Shown here: positions 1 through 6,097 of the stretch, in pieces
Layout of the letters: each line of letters begins with the position of its first letter
Numbering within the stretch: position 1 is the first letter of the stretch
The notes under the pieces: model-generated
Told to the model about the DNA's origin: nothing
The model's database searches: none
The model's input: the letters and a program-made list of their open reading frames with translations, nothing else
Origin: Calditrichota bacterium
GTDB lineage: Bacteria > Calditrichota > Calditrichia > Calditrichales > Calditrichaceae
Assembly: GCA_024278715.1 (NCBI GenBank)
Contig: JAJRSN010000123.1
Location: 1-14,640, forward strand
Length of the DNA: 14,640 nucleotides
Reading direction: 5' to 3'
Translations under genes and position numbers: made by a program

Positions 1-1
1 G

Positions 2-1246
2 ACTCCGAAAGCAATGCGCGTGCATATCGGTCTGTTTGGTCGGCGCAATGCGGGCAAGTCTTCACTGATCAATTCCATTACCGGGCAAAAAATTTCCATC
101 GTTTCCGAAATTCCCGGCACAACAACCGATCCCGTGGAAAAAGCCATGGAATTACTACCTCTGGGTCCCGTATTGTTCATCGACACGGCTGGCGTTGACG
201 ATAGAAGCGAACTTGGCGAGCAGCGGATTCGGGAAACGTATAAAGCCATCGAACGAACGGATGTTGCTCTGGTAATCGCGGACGACCGCTGGGATCATTA
301 CGAAAACGATTTGCTGAAACGATTGAAAGACCGGCGCATTCCGACCATTGTTGTTTTCAATAAAGCCGACCTGTGGCGTCCGCCGAAAGTAATACTAAAA
401 AAATTAAGCGCCGAAAAAATTCCCTTTGTAATTACCTCGGCTGCCAACGGAGAGGGAATTAGAGAGCTCAAAGAATTAATCATTCGTCTTGCGCCGCAAA
501 GCGCTTTGAATAATCCCGCGATCGTGAGCGATCTGATACCTCCGGGCGAGCTGGTCATTCTTGTAACACCCATCGATCCGGAAGCGCCCAGGGGTCGTTT
601 GATTCTTCCGCAGGTTCAGACCATTCGCGATATCCTGGACAACGACGCGTACTGCATGGTCGTAAAAGAACGGGAGCTGCGCGACGCGCTAAATCGTTTA
701 AAACGCCCTCCCGCGCTTGTGGTCACCGATTCGCAGGCTTTTCTTAAAGCAGCGGGAGATACCCCGCCCGAGGTTCCGTTGACCTCCTTTTCCATTCTGT
801 TTGCCCGTTTAAAGGGCGATTTGCCCGCTTTTGTCGAAGGAGCCATGGCTATCGATTCTCTGAAGCCCAACGCGCGTATTTTGATTGCCGAAGCCTGCAC
901 GCACCATCGGGTAGGCGAAGACATCGGTCGGGTAAAAATTCCGCGCTGGCTCAGACAATACGTGGGAGCTGCGCTGCAATTCACCCATATTCAGGGACAC
1001 GATTTTCCCGAAGACCTTTCGCAGTTTGACCTGGTAATTCATTGCGGCGCCTGCACATTTAACCGGAGACAGATGCAAAGCCGGATTTTTCAATGCAAAC
1101 AAGCCGGCGTGCCCGTCACCAATTACGGCGTGGCTATTGCGTATTCATTGGGCGTTTTTGAACGGGCTCTTGAGATATTTCCCGAGGCAAAAGAAACTTT
1201 TCTGAAAATGAAATCTTCACGAAAGGCAAAACAGCCGGTGGGCTGA
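2..1246 (+). CDS. hydF: [FeFe]-hydrogenase maturation GTPase HydF (5' end outside window)
   Basis: HydF is the scaffold on which the di-iron subcluster of [FeFe] hydrogenase is assembled with HydE and HydG and from which it is passed to apo-hydrogenase. Numbering from the ATG at 14, the GTPase domain shows the P-loop GRRNAGKS (9-16), a TTTD switch (36-39), DTAG (57-60), NKAD (116-119) and SAA (142-144). The C-terminal cluster-binding domain has the family signature C-x-H (C295, H297) followed by HCxxC (H343, C344, C347). The frame is open to the window edge, and the preceding codons read T-P-K-A before the ATG. Known HydF proteins carry a short leader of this kind, so the true start is probably upstream. 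hydE and hydG are not visible here. Its presence implies that the organism makes an [FeFe] hydrogenase, so an anaerobic or fermentative life is likely. No clear terminator follows. Confidence 0.95.
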   Translation, partial: TPKAMRVHIGLFGRRNAGKSSLINSITGQKISIVSEIPGTTTDPVEKAMELLPLGPVLFIDTAGVDDRSELGEQRIRETYKAIERTDVALVIADDRWDHYENDLLKRLKDRRIPTIVVFNKADLWRPPKVILKKLSAEKIPFVITSAANGEGIRELKELIIRLAPQSALNNPAIVSDLIPPGELVILVTPIDPEAPRGRLILPQVQTIRDILDNDAYCMVVKERELRDALNRLKRPPALVVTDSQAFLKAAGDTPPEVPLTSFSILFARLKGDLPAFVEGAMAIDSLKPNARILIAEACTHHRVGEDIGRVKIPRWLRQYVGAALQFTHIQGHDFPEDLSQFDLVIHCGACTFNRRQMQSRIFQCKQAGVPVTNYGVAIAYSLGVFERALEIFPEAKETFLKMKSSRKAKQPVG

Positions 1247-1363
1247 ATCCGCCAGACTTCCGCCTGTGGAGCAAAAGCCGGGTTTGAATAAAGAATACGT
1301 TAAAAAGAAATCTTATGAATATTTGAAGGTTTTTCAGAAAAGATGTCGCCGCTTTAAAACTCT

Positions 1364-1744
1364 CTACTTTTCTTTCCCTATTTCTTCGATAAGAGATTTT
1401 ATGGTCTCCAAGAAGAAAGGTTTTTTAAGATATTTGAAATTACCGTTTTTCGGTAATTCAACGCTTGAATGGTCTTCATCGTAACCGGACATAAAAACAA
1501 ACGGCTTCTCGGGTAAAATAGTCACCAATTTTTCATAGACCTCCTTGCCCGAAAGGTTCGGCAGGTTCAGGTCTAAAAATATTAAGTCAATCTCATCATG
1601 AAATTTTTTGCAAATCTCGATCGCCTCTTTACCGTCTCCGGCTTGCAGACACTCGACGCTCCATAATTTCAGAACTTCAATGATCACTTCACGAATATAT
1701 TCTTCGTCATCGACAATCAAAGCTTTTTTTATTGATCCCGGCAA
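1364..1744 (-). CDS. Single-domain response regulator (CheY-like receiver)
   Basis: This is a stand-alone receiver domain of a two-component or phosphorelay system, with no DNA-binding or enzymatic output domain. The longest reading (150 codons, TTG at 1816) has the acidic pair D36-D37 (VDDEE), the phospho-acceptor D82 (FLDLNLP), the switch Ser110 (MSG) and the conserved Lys132 (KKP), so phosphorylation chemistry looks intact. I prefer a shorter start, the TTG at 1744. It puts the first strand (IKKALIVDDEE) close to the N-terminus, as in CheY proteins, and lies behind a GGGAAAG stretch and a TATAAT hexamer that would otherwise fall inside the gene. The gene converges on hydF and diverges from the symporter gene. 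No kinase lies next to it, so its partner is unknown. The function call is firm; the start is uncertain. Confidence 0.85.
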   Translation of the reverse strand: MPGSIKKALIVDDEEYIREVIIEVLKLWSVECLQAGDGKEAIEICKKFHDEIDLIFLDLNLPNLSGKEVYEKLVTILPEKPFVFMSGYDEDHSSVELPKNGNFKYLKKPFFLETIKSLIEEIGKEK

Positions 1745-1775
1745 TTTTCTTTCCCGTTGTTTTGTAAATGTTTTT

Positions 1776-1781
1776 ATTATA
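1776..1781 (-). promoter_or_regulatory. Possible -10 box (TATAAT) of the response-regulator gene
   Basis: A perfect TATAAT on the minus strand sits about 32 bases before the proposed TTG start at 1744. No good -35 hexamer is found at 16-18 bp upstream, so this is a weak call, used mainly to support the shorter start. Confidence 0.3.
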
Positions 1782-1840
1782 TCGACAGAAATCCCTAAAT
1801 TATTAATATATTGCAAATATGAATAACAGCAGGAGGAAGC

Positions 1841-3337
1841 ATGGGGCTTTCAGTTGTGGACGGATTGATTATTATTTCTTATTTGATTGTGGTAGCACTT
1901 ATCGGTTCGCTTTCCGGAGGAAAGCAAAGAACAATAAACGACTATTTTTTAGGAGGGTCCCGCGTTCCGTGGTGGGCGGTTGCCTTTTCCATTGTCGCGG
2001 CAGAAACGAGCAGCCTTACCTTTATCAGTATTCCGGGATTAGCCTATTTGACCAATCTTAACTTTTTGCAGCTTACCATCGGCTTTTTGACCGCCCGCAT
2101 TATAATTGCAATTGTCTTTCTTCCGGCTTACAAAGAGGGCAAAATCACCACAGCTTACACCTTTTTACGTCAACGCTTTGGCTACCGGACGCAGCGTTAT
2201 GCTTCGGTGGTGTTTCTTTTCACGCGCGTCGCAGCCGACGGCGTCCGTCTTTTTGCCACGGCAATTCCCCTGGCTATTATCCTTAAAGCGGCGCCCTGGT
2301 TTGAGGGATGGAGCAATTTCCAGATCTATCTGGTTTCCATTATTTTGATTGCCATTGTGTCGCTTATTTACACTTACACCGGCGGAATGAAGGGCGTGAT
2401 ATGGGCGGATGTGCTGCAAATGACCATTTACGTCGGCGGCGCGATTATTGCCCTGATCATCCTGTGGCGACATCTCCCGGCTGATTTCACCATTCCCGCC
2501 GAAAAATGGCAGGTTTTCAATCTGGATTTCGGAACTTCCGTCGGCGACTTTTTCAGAAAGCCCTATACGCTTCTGGGTGCTCTGATCGGAGGAACCTTTC
2601 TATCCATGGCGTCGCACGGAACCGACCAATTGATCGTTCAACGGCTTTTATCGACGCACACTTTAAGAGACAGCCAAAAAGCCGTCATTACCAGCGGCAT
2701 TTTAATCATCTTTCAGTTTGCTCTGTTTTTGGTTGTGGGATTATTGCTTTACGCCTTTTATCACGGAGTTGCGCTGACCGATCCGGCAGCCCCGTTTCAG
2801 AAGCCCGATGAAATTTTCCCTTATTTTATCATTCACAATTTACCTTCCGGCGTTAAGGGAATCATTATTGCCGGGTTGTTCGCTGCGGCTATGTCCACTC
2901 TTGCGGGCTCCATGAGTTCGCTCTCCGGTTCCGCCATGTTCGATTTGTACAAACCCTTGCTGAAAAAGAAACTAAGCTCCGCAAAAGAGCTGGCGGTTTC
3001 ACGGGTGATGACCATTATTTCCGCGGTGATTCTGATCTCGGTCGCTTTTATTTTTATTAAGATGAGTCAGTCGGTGGTGGAAATTGCGCTGGGAATAGCT
3101 TCGATTACTTACGGCGGCTTGTTGGGCATCTTTCTTTTGGGATTGCTTTCCAAACGGGTCAAAGAAAAAGGCGCATTGATCGGATTTACCGCCGGACTTA
3201 TCGCCATGCTTTCGGTCAGCATTACGCCGATACTTTTGGGACGCCCGCCGTTGGTTCACTGGACATGGTATGTTTTAATCGGCAGCGGCGTGACGATCAT
3301 TGTCGGTTTGATTTCCGATCGAATTTCCGGTTCGTAG
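1841..3337 (+). CDS. Sodium:solute symporter (SSS family)
   Basis: This integral membrane protein should couple Na+ entry to uptake of an organic solute. The 498 residues are almost wholly hydrophobic helices, consistent with the roughly 13-segment SSS fold. Family landmarks are DYFLGGSRVPWW (34-45) after the first helix, the TYTGGMKGVIWADVLQ block (178-193), SHGTDQLIVQR (258-268) and the Na2-site helix GLFAAAMSTLAGSMSSLS (345-362). The start has an ideal AGGAGG seven or so bases upstream. The protein ends soon after the last helix and carries no kinase or other C-terminal fusion. The substrate cannot be told from sequence: sugars, amino acids, proline-like compounds and acids are all transported by relatives. 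It is read divergently from the receiver gene, and its stop codon abuts the stop codon of dinB. Confidence 0.93.
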   Translation: MGLSVVDGLIIISYLIVVALIGSLSGGKQRTINDYFLGGSRVPWWAVAFSIVAAETSSLTFISIPGLAYLTNLNFLQLTIGFLTARIIIAIVFLPAYKEGKITTAYTFLRQRFGYRTQRYASVVFLFTRVAADGVRLFATAIPLAIILKAAPWFEGWSNFQIYLVSIILIAIVSLIYTYTGGMKGVIWADVLQMTIYVGGAIIALIILWRHLPADFTIPAEKWQVFNLDFGTSVGDFFRKPYTLLGALIGGTFLSMASHGTDQLIVQRLLSTHTLRDSQKAVITSGILIIFQFALFLVVGLLLYAFYHGVALTDPAAPFQKPDEIFPYFIIHNLPSGVKGIIIAGLFAAAMSTLAGSMSSLSGSAMFDLYKPLLKKKLSSAKELAVSRVMTIISAVILISVAFIFIKMSQSVVEIALGIASITYGGLLGIFLLGLLSKRVKEKGALIGFTAGLIAMLSVSITPILLGRPPLVHWTWYVLIGSGVTIIVGLISDRISGS

Positions 3338-4558
3338 CTATCGGGTGAGCGCGGGATTGTGCAAGATGTAGCCGTTGGCTTCCATGCGGTATTTGCGTTT
3401 TAATTCCAGAGTGTCCGCCGGCAGAATAGCCATAAAGCCGTATCGTTCACGAATTTCATCGATCACGGAATCGAGCGTTTCACGGCGCGTTTGCTCGTCG
3501 AATAAAAAGCGCTGATAGTTGACGGACTCGATGTCGCTAACCGAAACGCCCACGTGCCGGATGCGGGTTCGACGCAGACGCAATCGATCAAAAAGGCGTT
3601 CCGCCGCGCCGAAAAGCTCTGCGCCATGGTTGACGGCGTGCGGCAGCCGCGCGCTTGTGGCGTGAAACCTGAAATCGGAGTACTTGATTTTTACCCCAAG
3701 CGTACGACAGATCAATCGTTCTTCGCGCAGCTTTTTACCGATCCGTTCGCACAGGTATTGCAGCGTTCCCTTGACTATCTTAAGATCCGAGGTGTCTTCT
3801 TCGAAACTTGTTTCGCGGCTGATTTGTTTGGGGAATATCTTGCGCATCACGGGACTAACGTCTTCGCCGCGGGCAAAACGCCAAATTTTTACGCCGTTTT
3901 TGCCGAACAATTGTTCCATAACGCGTTTGGGCAGCTTTGCCAGTTGACCGATTTTAAGGATGCGCAAATCAAAAAGCTTTTCCTTTGCCATGCGCCCGAT
4001 TCCCGGTAAAAAATCCACCGGCAGGTCGGCTAAAAACGTCTGCTCTTCTCCGGCGGGCACCTCCACAATTCCGCCGGGCTTTTTTAAACCCGACGCGATG
4101 CGCGCAATCACCTTGTTGCCGCCGATGCCAATCGAAACGCTAACGCCCGTCAGCGACCAAACCTCCTGCTGAATCTTTTCCGCCACCCATCGCGCCGAAG
4201 GATAAAGATGCAGCGCTCCGCTTAAATCGAGATAAGCGTCGTCAAGCGAGGTAAATTCAACTTCCGGCGTGTAGCGTAAATAGACCTCCTGAAAAATTAA
4301 AGAAACAGCCTTGTAGTGCCCGTAATTACCCTTTAAAAACACCGCCTCGGGACACACAGCCTTTGCCCTGAAAAGCGGCATGCCCGTGCGAACGCCGCGC
4401 GCCCGCGCTTCGTAACTTGCCGTGTGCACAACGCCGCGCTGAGTTTCCGAACCGCCCACTACCACCGGTTTACCGCGCAGCAAAGGATTAAATCCCTGCT
4501 CCACCGAGGCAAAAAATGCATCCGCATCGATGTGCATGATGACGCGCCGCTTATCCAT
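3338..4558 (-). CDS. dinB: DNA polymerase IV (Y-family, translesion)
   Basis: Y-family polymerases copy past damaged bases. The 406 residues begin with HIDADAFFASVEQ (metal ligand D11, steric-gate aromatic F16), then PVVVGG (31-36), YEARARGVRTGMP (49-61) and the palm motif SLDDAYLDLSG (104-114). The usual third carboxylate, a Glu in S-x-D-E, is Asp107 here. SIGIGGNKVIARIAS (142-156) and the helix-hairpin-helix FLPGIGRMAKEKL (183-195) follow, then the little finger (about 246-345). Q349-R-F-L-F353 fits the QxxLF sliding-clamp motif, and beyond it is a tail of about 50 residues with the IDEIRERYGF element seen in long DinB/ImuB-like proteins, which makes the protein longer than the E. coli enzyme (351). 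The ATG overlaps the 84-codon upstream gene by 8 bases, so the two are probably translationally coupled and share the promoter near 4850. There is no strong Shine-Dalgarno of its own. Confidence 0.95.
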   Translation of the reverse strand: MDKRRVIMHIDADAFFASVEQGFNPLLRGKPVVVGGSETQRGVVHTASYEARARGVRTGMPLFRAKAVCPEAVFLKGNYGHYKAVSLIFQEVYLRYTPEVEFTSLDDAYLDLSGALHLYPSARWVAEKIQQEVWSLTGVSVSIGIGGNKVIARIASGLKKPGGIVEVPAGEEQTFLADLPVDFLPGIGRMAKEKLFDLRILKIGQLAKLPKRVMEQLFGKNGVKIWRFARGEDVSPVMRKIFPKQISRETSFEEDTSDLKIVKGTLQYLCERIGKKLREERLICRTLGVKIKYSDFRFHATSARLPHAVNHGAELFGAAERLFDRLRLRRTRIRHVGVSVSDIESVNYQRFLFDEQTRRETLDSVIDEIRERYGFMAILPADTLELKRKYRMEANGYILHNPALTR

Positions 4559-4805
4559 CCAAACACACCCGCGCTATCTGCCAGTCAAAATTAAAACCGT
4601 CGAATAACAGCTCAAAGTAATCCGAAGTATCGGCAATCACCGAAAAATGGTGTTGACGATTGTAACCCTGATTGCTCACCCAATGACCGTTTAACTGAAA
4701 CACCTTGTAAACGCGCCCGTTCCACTTAAAACGTACAGGACGCATCTGACCGTCCTTAAAATGCGTAATGACTTCTATGGGTTCAAAAATATCCTCAAAA
4801 ATCAT
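4551..4805 (-). CDS. Small protein encoded upstream of and overlapping dinB (DUF6504-like, possible Pol IV accessory)
   Basis: An 84-residue soluble protein. An ATG further upstream at 4934 would give 127 codons, but I choose the ATG at 4805 because AGAGGT lies just before it and because the promoter and operator at 4827-4874 would otherwise be inside the gene. Visible features are FEPIEVITHFKDG (8-20), P-V-R-F-K-W-N-G-R-V-Y (23-33), a conserved-looking HWV (41-43) and an ELLFDGFNFDWQIARV end (65-80), which suggests a small beta-barrel. This pattern (EPI-V...G..P..F.WxGRxY...W...ELxFD...W) reminds me of the DUF6504 proteins of actinobacteria. The resemblance is from memory, not from a search. 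Its 8-base overlap with dinB and shared promoter suggest a role with translesion synthesis; the molecular function is unknown. Confidence 0.75.
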   Translation of the reverse strand: MIFEDIFEPIEVITHFKDGQMRPVRFKWNGRVYKVFQLNGHWVSNQGYNRQHHFSVIADTSDYFELLFDGFNFDWQIARVCLDG

Positions 4806-4826
4806 GGCTGTTTTTACCTCTTTAAA

Positions 4827-4842
4827 GTGTACACCAGTACAC
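4827..4842. promoter_or_regulatory. Candidate repressor operator (LexA/SOS-type dyad) of the dinB operon
   Basis: A perfect inverted repeat of two 6-bp half-sites, GTGTAC-N4-GTACAC, begins about three bases downstream of the -10 box and therefore covers the expected transcription start. This is a classical repressor position, and dinB is a standard SOS target. The core GTAC-N4-GTAC resembles the cyanobacterial LexA box pattern, but the binding protein is inferred. No lexA gene lies in the window and no second full copy of the dyad was seen. Confidence 0.65.
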
Positions 4843-4845
4843 CCA

Positions 4846-4874
4846 AATATAAAACATCGAAACAAGTAATGCAA
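4846..4874 (-). promoter_or_regulatory. Sigma70-type promoter of the small gene-dinB operon
   Basis: On the minus strand, a -35 hexamer TTGCAT (4869-4874), a spacer of exactly 17 bases, and a -10 hexamer TATATT (4846-4851). The start codon at 4805 follows after about 40 bases. The same architecture is found before the glutaredoxin gene. Confidence 0.65.
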
Positions 4875-5007
4875 GGATTTATCGATTAAAAACGGGATGA
4901 TACAAACGATTAAGAATGCGGGGTTAATGTTCAAATTTTACAGAGAGAGGCATAGAACGATACGGTTCCGCGTCTCCGTCGGAATCGGCTTTTAGGGCAA
5001 AAAAGCG

Positions 5008-5044
5008 ATAAAATAAAAATGCCGTCCCGGCTTGACGGGACGGC
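5008..5044 (-). terminator. Intrinsic terminator after groES
   Basis: A 9-bp perfect GC-rich stem (GCCGTCCCG / CGGGACGGC, 5021-5044) with a 6-base loop is followed on the minus strand by ATTTTTATTTTAT. It lies 11 bases after the groES stop, so it ends the grx-groES transcript and separates it from the dinB operon. Confidence 0.85.
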
Positions 5045-5055
5045 TTGAAGAAAAG

Positions 5056-5322
5056 TTATTCGACCTTGGCTAAGACATCGCTACGTTGAACGATCAAATA
5101 CTCCTTGTTATCGATTTTCACCTCGTCGCCGGAATATTTTGAAAAGATGATTTGGTCACCTACCTTGATCTTTTTTTGTAAATCTTCATCCGTTCCGACG
5201 GCAACCACTTTACCCATGCGTGGTTTTTCTTTTGCCGTATCCGGGATGATAATTGGGCCAACTTTTTCCTCTTCTTGAATCAATTCGATAAGAACCCGAT
5301 CGTCTAATGGTTTAATCTTCAC
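5056..5322 (-). CDS. groES: Co-chaperonin GroES (Cpn10)
   Basis: GroES caps the GroEL folding chamber. The 88-residue protein has the Cpn10 opening KIKPLDDRVLIEL, the mobile loop region with the hydrophobic tripeptide III followed by PDTAKEKP, the GKVVAVG turn and the VGDQIIFSKYSGDEVKIDNKEYLIV strand pair near the end. A longer frame opens with a GTG at 5337 overlapping the glutaredoxin stop (GTGA). I take the GTG at 5322 instead, because AGGAGG lies 5 bases before it and the protein then starts MKIKPLDDR like other GroES proteins. In the mobile loop the usual Gly-Gly is replaced by Val-Gly-Pro before III. Unusually, no groEL follows: a terminator comes directly after the stop. It is cotranscribed with a glutaredoxin-like gene. 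It may be a second, specialised GroES or the main one with groEL elsewhere. Confidence 0.93.
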   Translation of the reverse strand: MKIKPLDDRVLIELIQEEEKVGPIIIPDTAKEKPRMGKVVAVGTDEDLQKKIKVGDQIIFSKYSGDEVKIDNKEYLIVQRSDVLAKVE

Positions 5323-5327
5323 AGTAC

Positions 5328-5333
5328 CCTCCT
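5328..5333 (-). promoter_or_regulatory. Ribosome binding site deciding the groES start
   Basis: AGGAGG on the minus strand, 5 bases before the GTG at 5322. It lies downstream of the alternative GTG at 5337 and so favours the shorter reading. Confidence 0.7.
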
Positions 5334-5585
5334 TCACTTTATTCCCAATAATCTATTTATTTTTGGTTTGTCAAATCCCACAATTGGTTTGTTATTTATC
5401 AAAATCACAGGGACACCGCTTTGCCCTGTCATCCTTACCATATCCCCGGCTGCTTTCGGGTCGCGCGAGACGTCGATATCTTTAAATTTAATTTTTTTCT
5501 CTCTGAAATACCTCTTTGCAGCGTTGCAAAAACCACACGTCGGCGTCGTAAAAATAATCACCTTAGGCTGTGAAGTAACCGGCAT
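5334..5585 (-). CDS. Glutaredoxin-like thiol-disulfide oxidoreductase
   Basis: This 83-residue protein has the one-domain thioredoxin fold of small glutaredoxin/NrdH-type proteins. It opens with a beta strand (KVIIFTTPTCGFC) leading into the CxxC active site C17-G-F-C20. The cis-proline is in TGQSGVPVI (P59), and the glutathione/thiol-binding GF (70-71) precedes the last helix. The CGFC active site differs from the classical glutaredoxin CPYC and is closer to the glutaredoxin-like proteins that accept electrons from thioredoxin reductase or small thiols. The ATG is well placed behind AGGAGG. Its stop overlaps or nearly touches the groES start region, so the two genes form one operon read from the promoter at 5698-5726. 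The redox partner is not evident. Confidence 0.88.
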   Translation of the reverse strand: MPVTSQPKVIIFTTPTCGFCNAAKRYFREKKIKFKDIDVSRDPKAAGDMVRMTGQSGVPVILINNKPIVGFDKPKINRLLGIK

Positions 5586-5697
5586 TGAATCCTCCTAATT
5601 AATTAACAGTAACTAACTTCAATGCCATTTGATGATTAATTTGTTTAAAAGTTACATCACAACCGCGCGCCGCACGATCCACATTATTTGAATCACT

Positions 5698-5726
5698 AAT
5701 ATAGTAATATTTAAGTTTTGTTGCAA
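5698..5726 (-). promoter_or_regulatory. Sigma70-type promoter of the grx-groES operon
   Basis: Minus-strand -35 TTGCAA (5721-5726), 17-base spacer, -10 TATATT (5698-5703). It predicts an untranslated leader of about 105 bases before the glutaredoxin ATG. No CIRCE element (TTAGCACTC-N9-GAGTGCTAA) is present, so HrcA control is not supported. Confidence 0.6.
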
Positions 5727-5795
5727 TATTCATTTGAGCGTAATTTTTAAAAATCCGAAAACCCGGGCAAGCCGCTGCCCTGCAGGAGAAAAGTT

Positions 5796-5816
5796 GTTAT
5801 TGGTTATTGGTTAAGG
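5796..5816 (+). repeat. Heptamer array, word GTTATTG
   Basis: Three consecutive 7-base units: GTTATTG, GTTATTG, GTTAAGG. First member of a chain of short arrays in the gene-free stretch 5734-6280. Confidence 0.6.
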
Positions 5817-5823
5817 GACAAGG

Positions 5824-5898
5824 TCGTGACGCGTAATGCGTAATGCGTGATGAGTAACGATTGACGAGTAACACCCACTTAACGCTTAACGAATAACC
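5824..5898 (+). repeat. Degenerate heptamer arrays (GCGTAAT / GAGTAAC / CTTAACG words)
   Basis: Seven successive 7-base units run from 5824 to 5872 (TCGTGAC, GCGTAAT twice, GCGTGAT, GAGTAAC, GATTGAC, GAGTAAC). After a five-base interruption, CTTAACG twice and AATAACC follow in register (5878-5898). The period stays at 7 while the word changes gradually. Confidence 0.65.
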
Positions 5899-5930
5899 TG
5901 ACAAAGAGACGAAGTGACAAAGTGACAAGG
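5899..5930 (+). repeat. Octamer array, word TGACAAAG
   Basis: Four abutting 8-base units: TGACAAAG, AGACGAAG, TGACAAAG, TGACAAGG. It follows the heptamer array directly, with the period switching from 7 to 8. The word recurs once at 6054-6061. Confidence 0.65.
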
Positions 5931-6010
5931 TAGTTGCGAGTTAATCGTGAGGAATAAGAAAAATGAAAAAAGAGAAAGCAGAGAGCAGTGATACGAAGAT
6001 GGAGAAGCCG

Positions 6011-6039
6011 CTTAACGCTTACACCCTTAACGATTAACG
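6011..6039 (+). repeat. Second TTAACG word cluster
   Basis: CTTAACG, CTTACAC, CCTTAACG, ATTAACG in succession. With the ACACCC and GTGACAAAG words around it (6021-6061), it repeats imperfectly the order of elements at 5871-5906 about 150 bases upstream. Confidence 0.55.
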
Positions 6040-6097
6040 AAAAAAGTAACGAGTGACAAAGTTACAGAGTTAGGATTTTCGGAGGATAGAAGAAAAG

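Noticed and set aside
1266..1484. Plus-strand 72-codon ORF overlapping the end of the response regulator gene.
   Set aside because: Mostly antisense to the receiver domain, no ribosome binding site, low-complexity product.
3554..4009. Plus-strand 151-codon ORF inside dinB.
   Set aside because: Lies opposite a complete, motif-verified dinB; its composition is that of a reverse-strand shadow.
4806..4934. N-terminal extension of the small dinB-linked gene to an ATG at 4934 (127 codons, hydrophobic start resembling a signal peptide).
   Set aside because: The extension would contain the promoter and operator; the ATG at 4805 has an AGAGGT ribosome binding site and begins the conserved-looking domain.
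5599..5733. A 44-codon minus-strand ORF (ATG at 5733, TAA at 5599) just upstream of the glutaredoxin gene.
   Set aside because: It has no ribosome binding site and the well-formed grx-groES promoter (5698-5726) lies inside it, so its start would not be on that transcript. An open frame of this size is expected by chance in AT-rich DNA.
5586..5760. CIRCE/HrcA heat-shock element before grx-groES.
   Set aside because: No TTAGCACTC-N9-GAGTGCTAA or near match is present.
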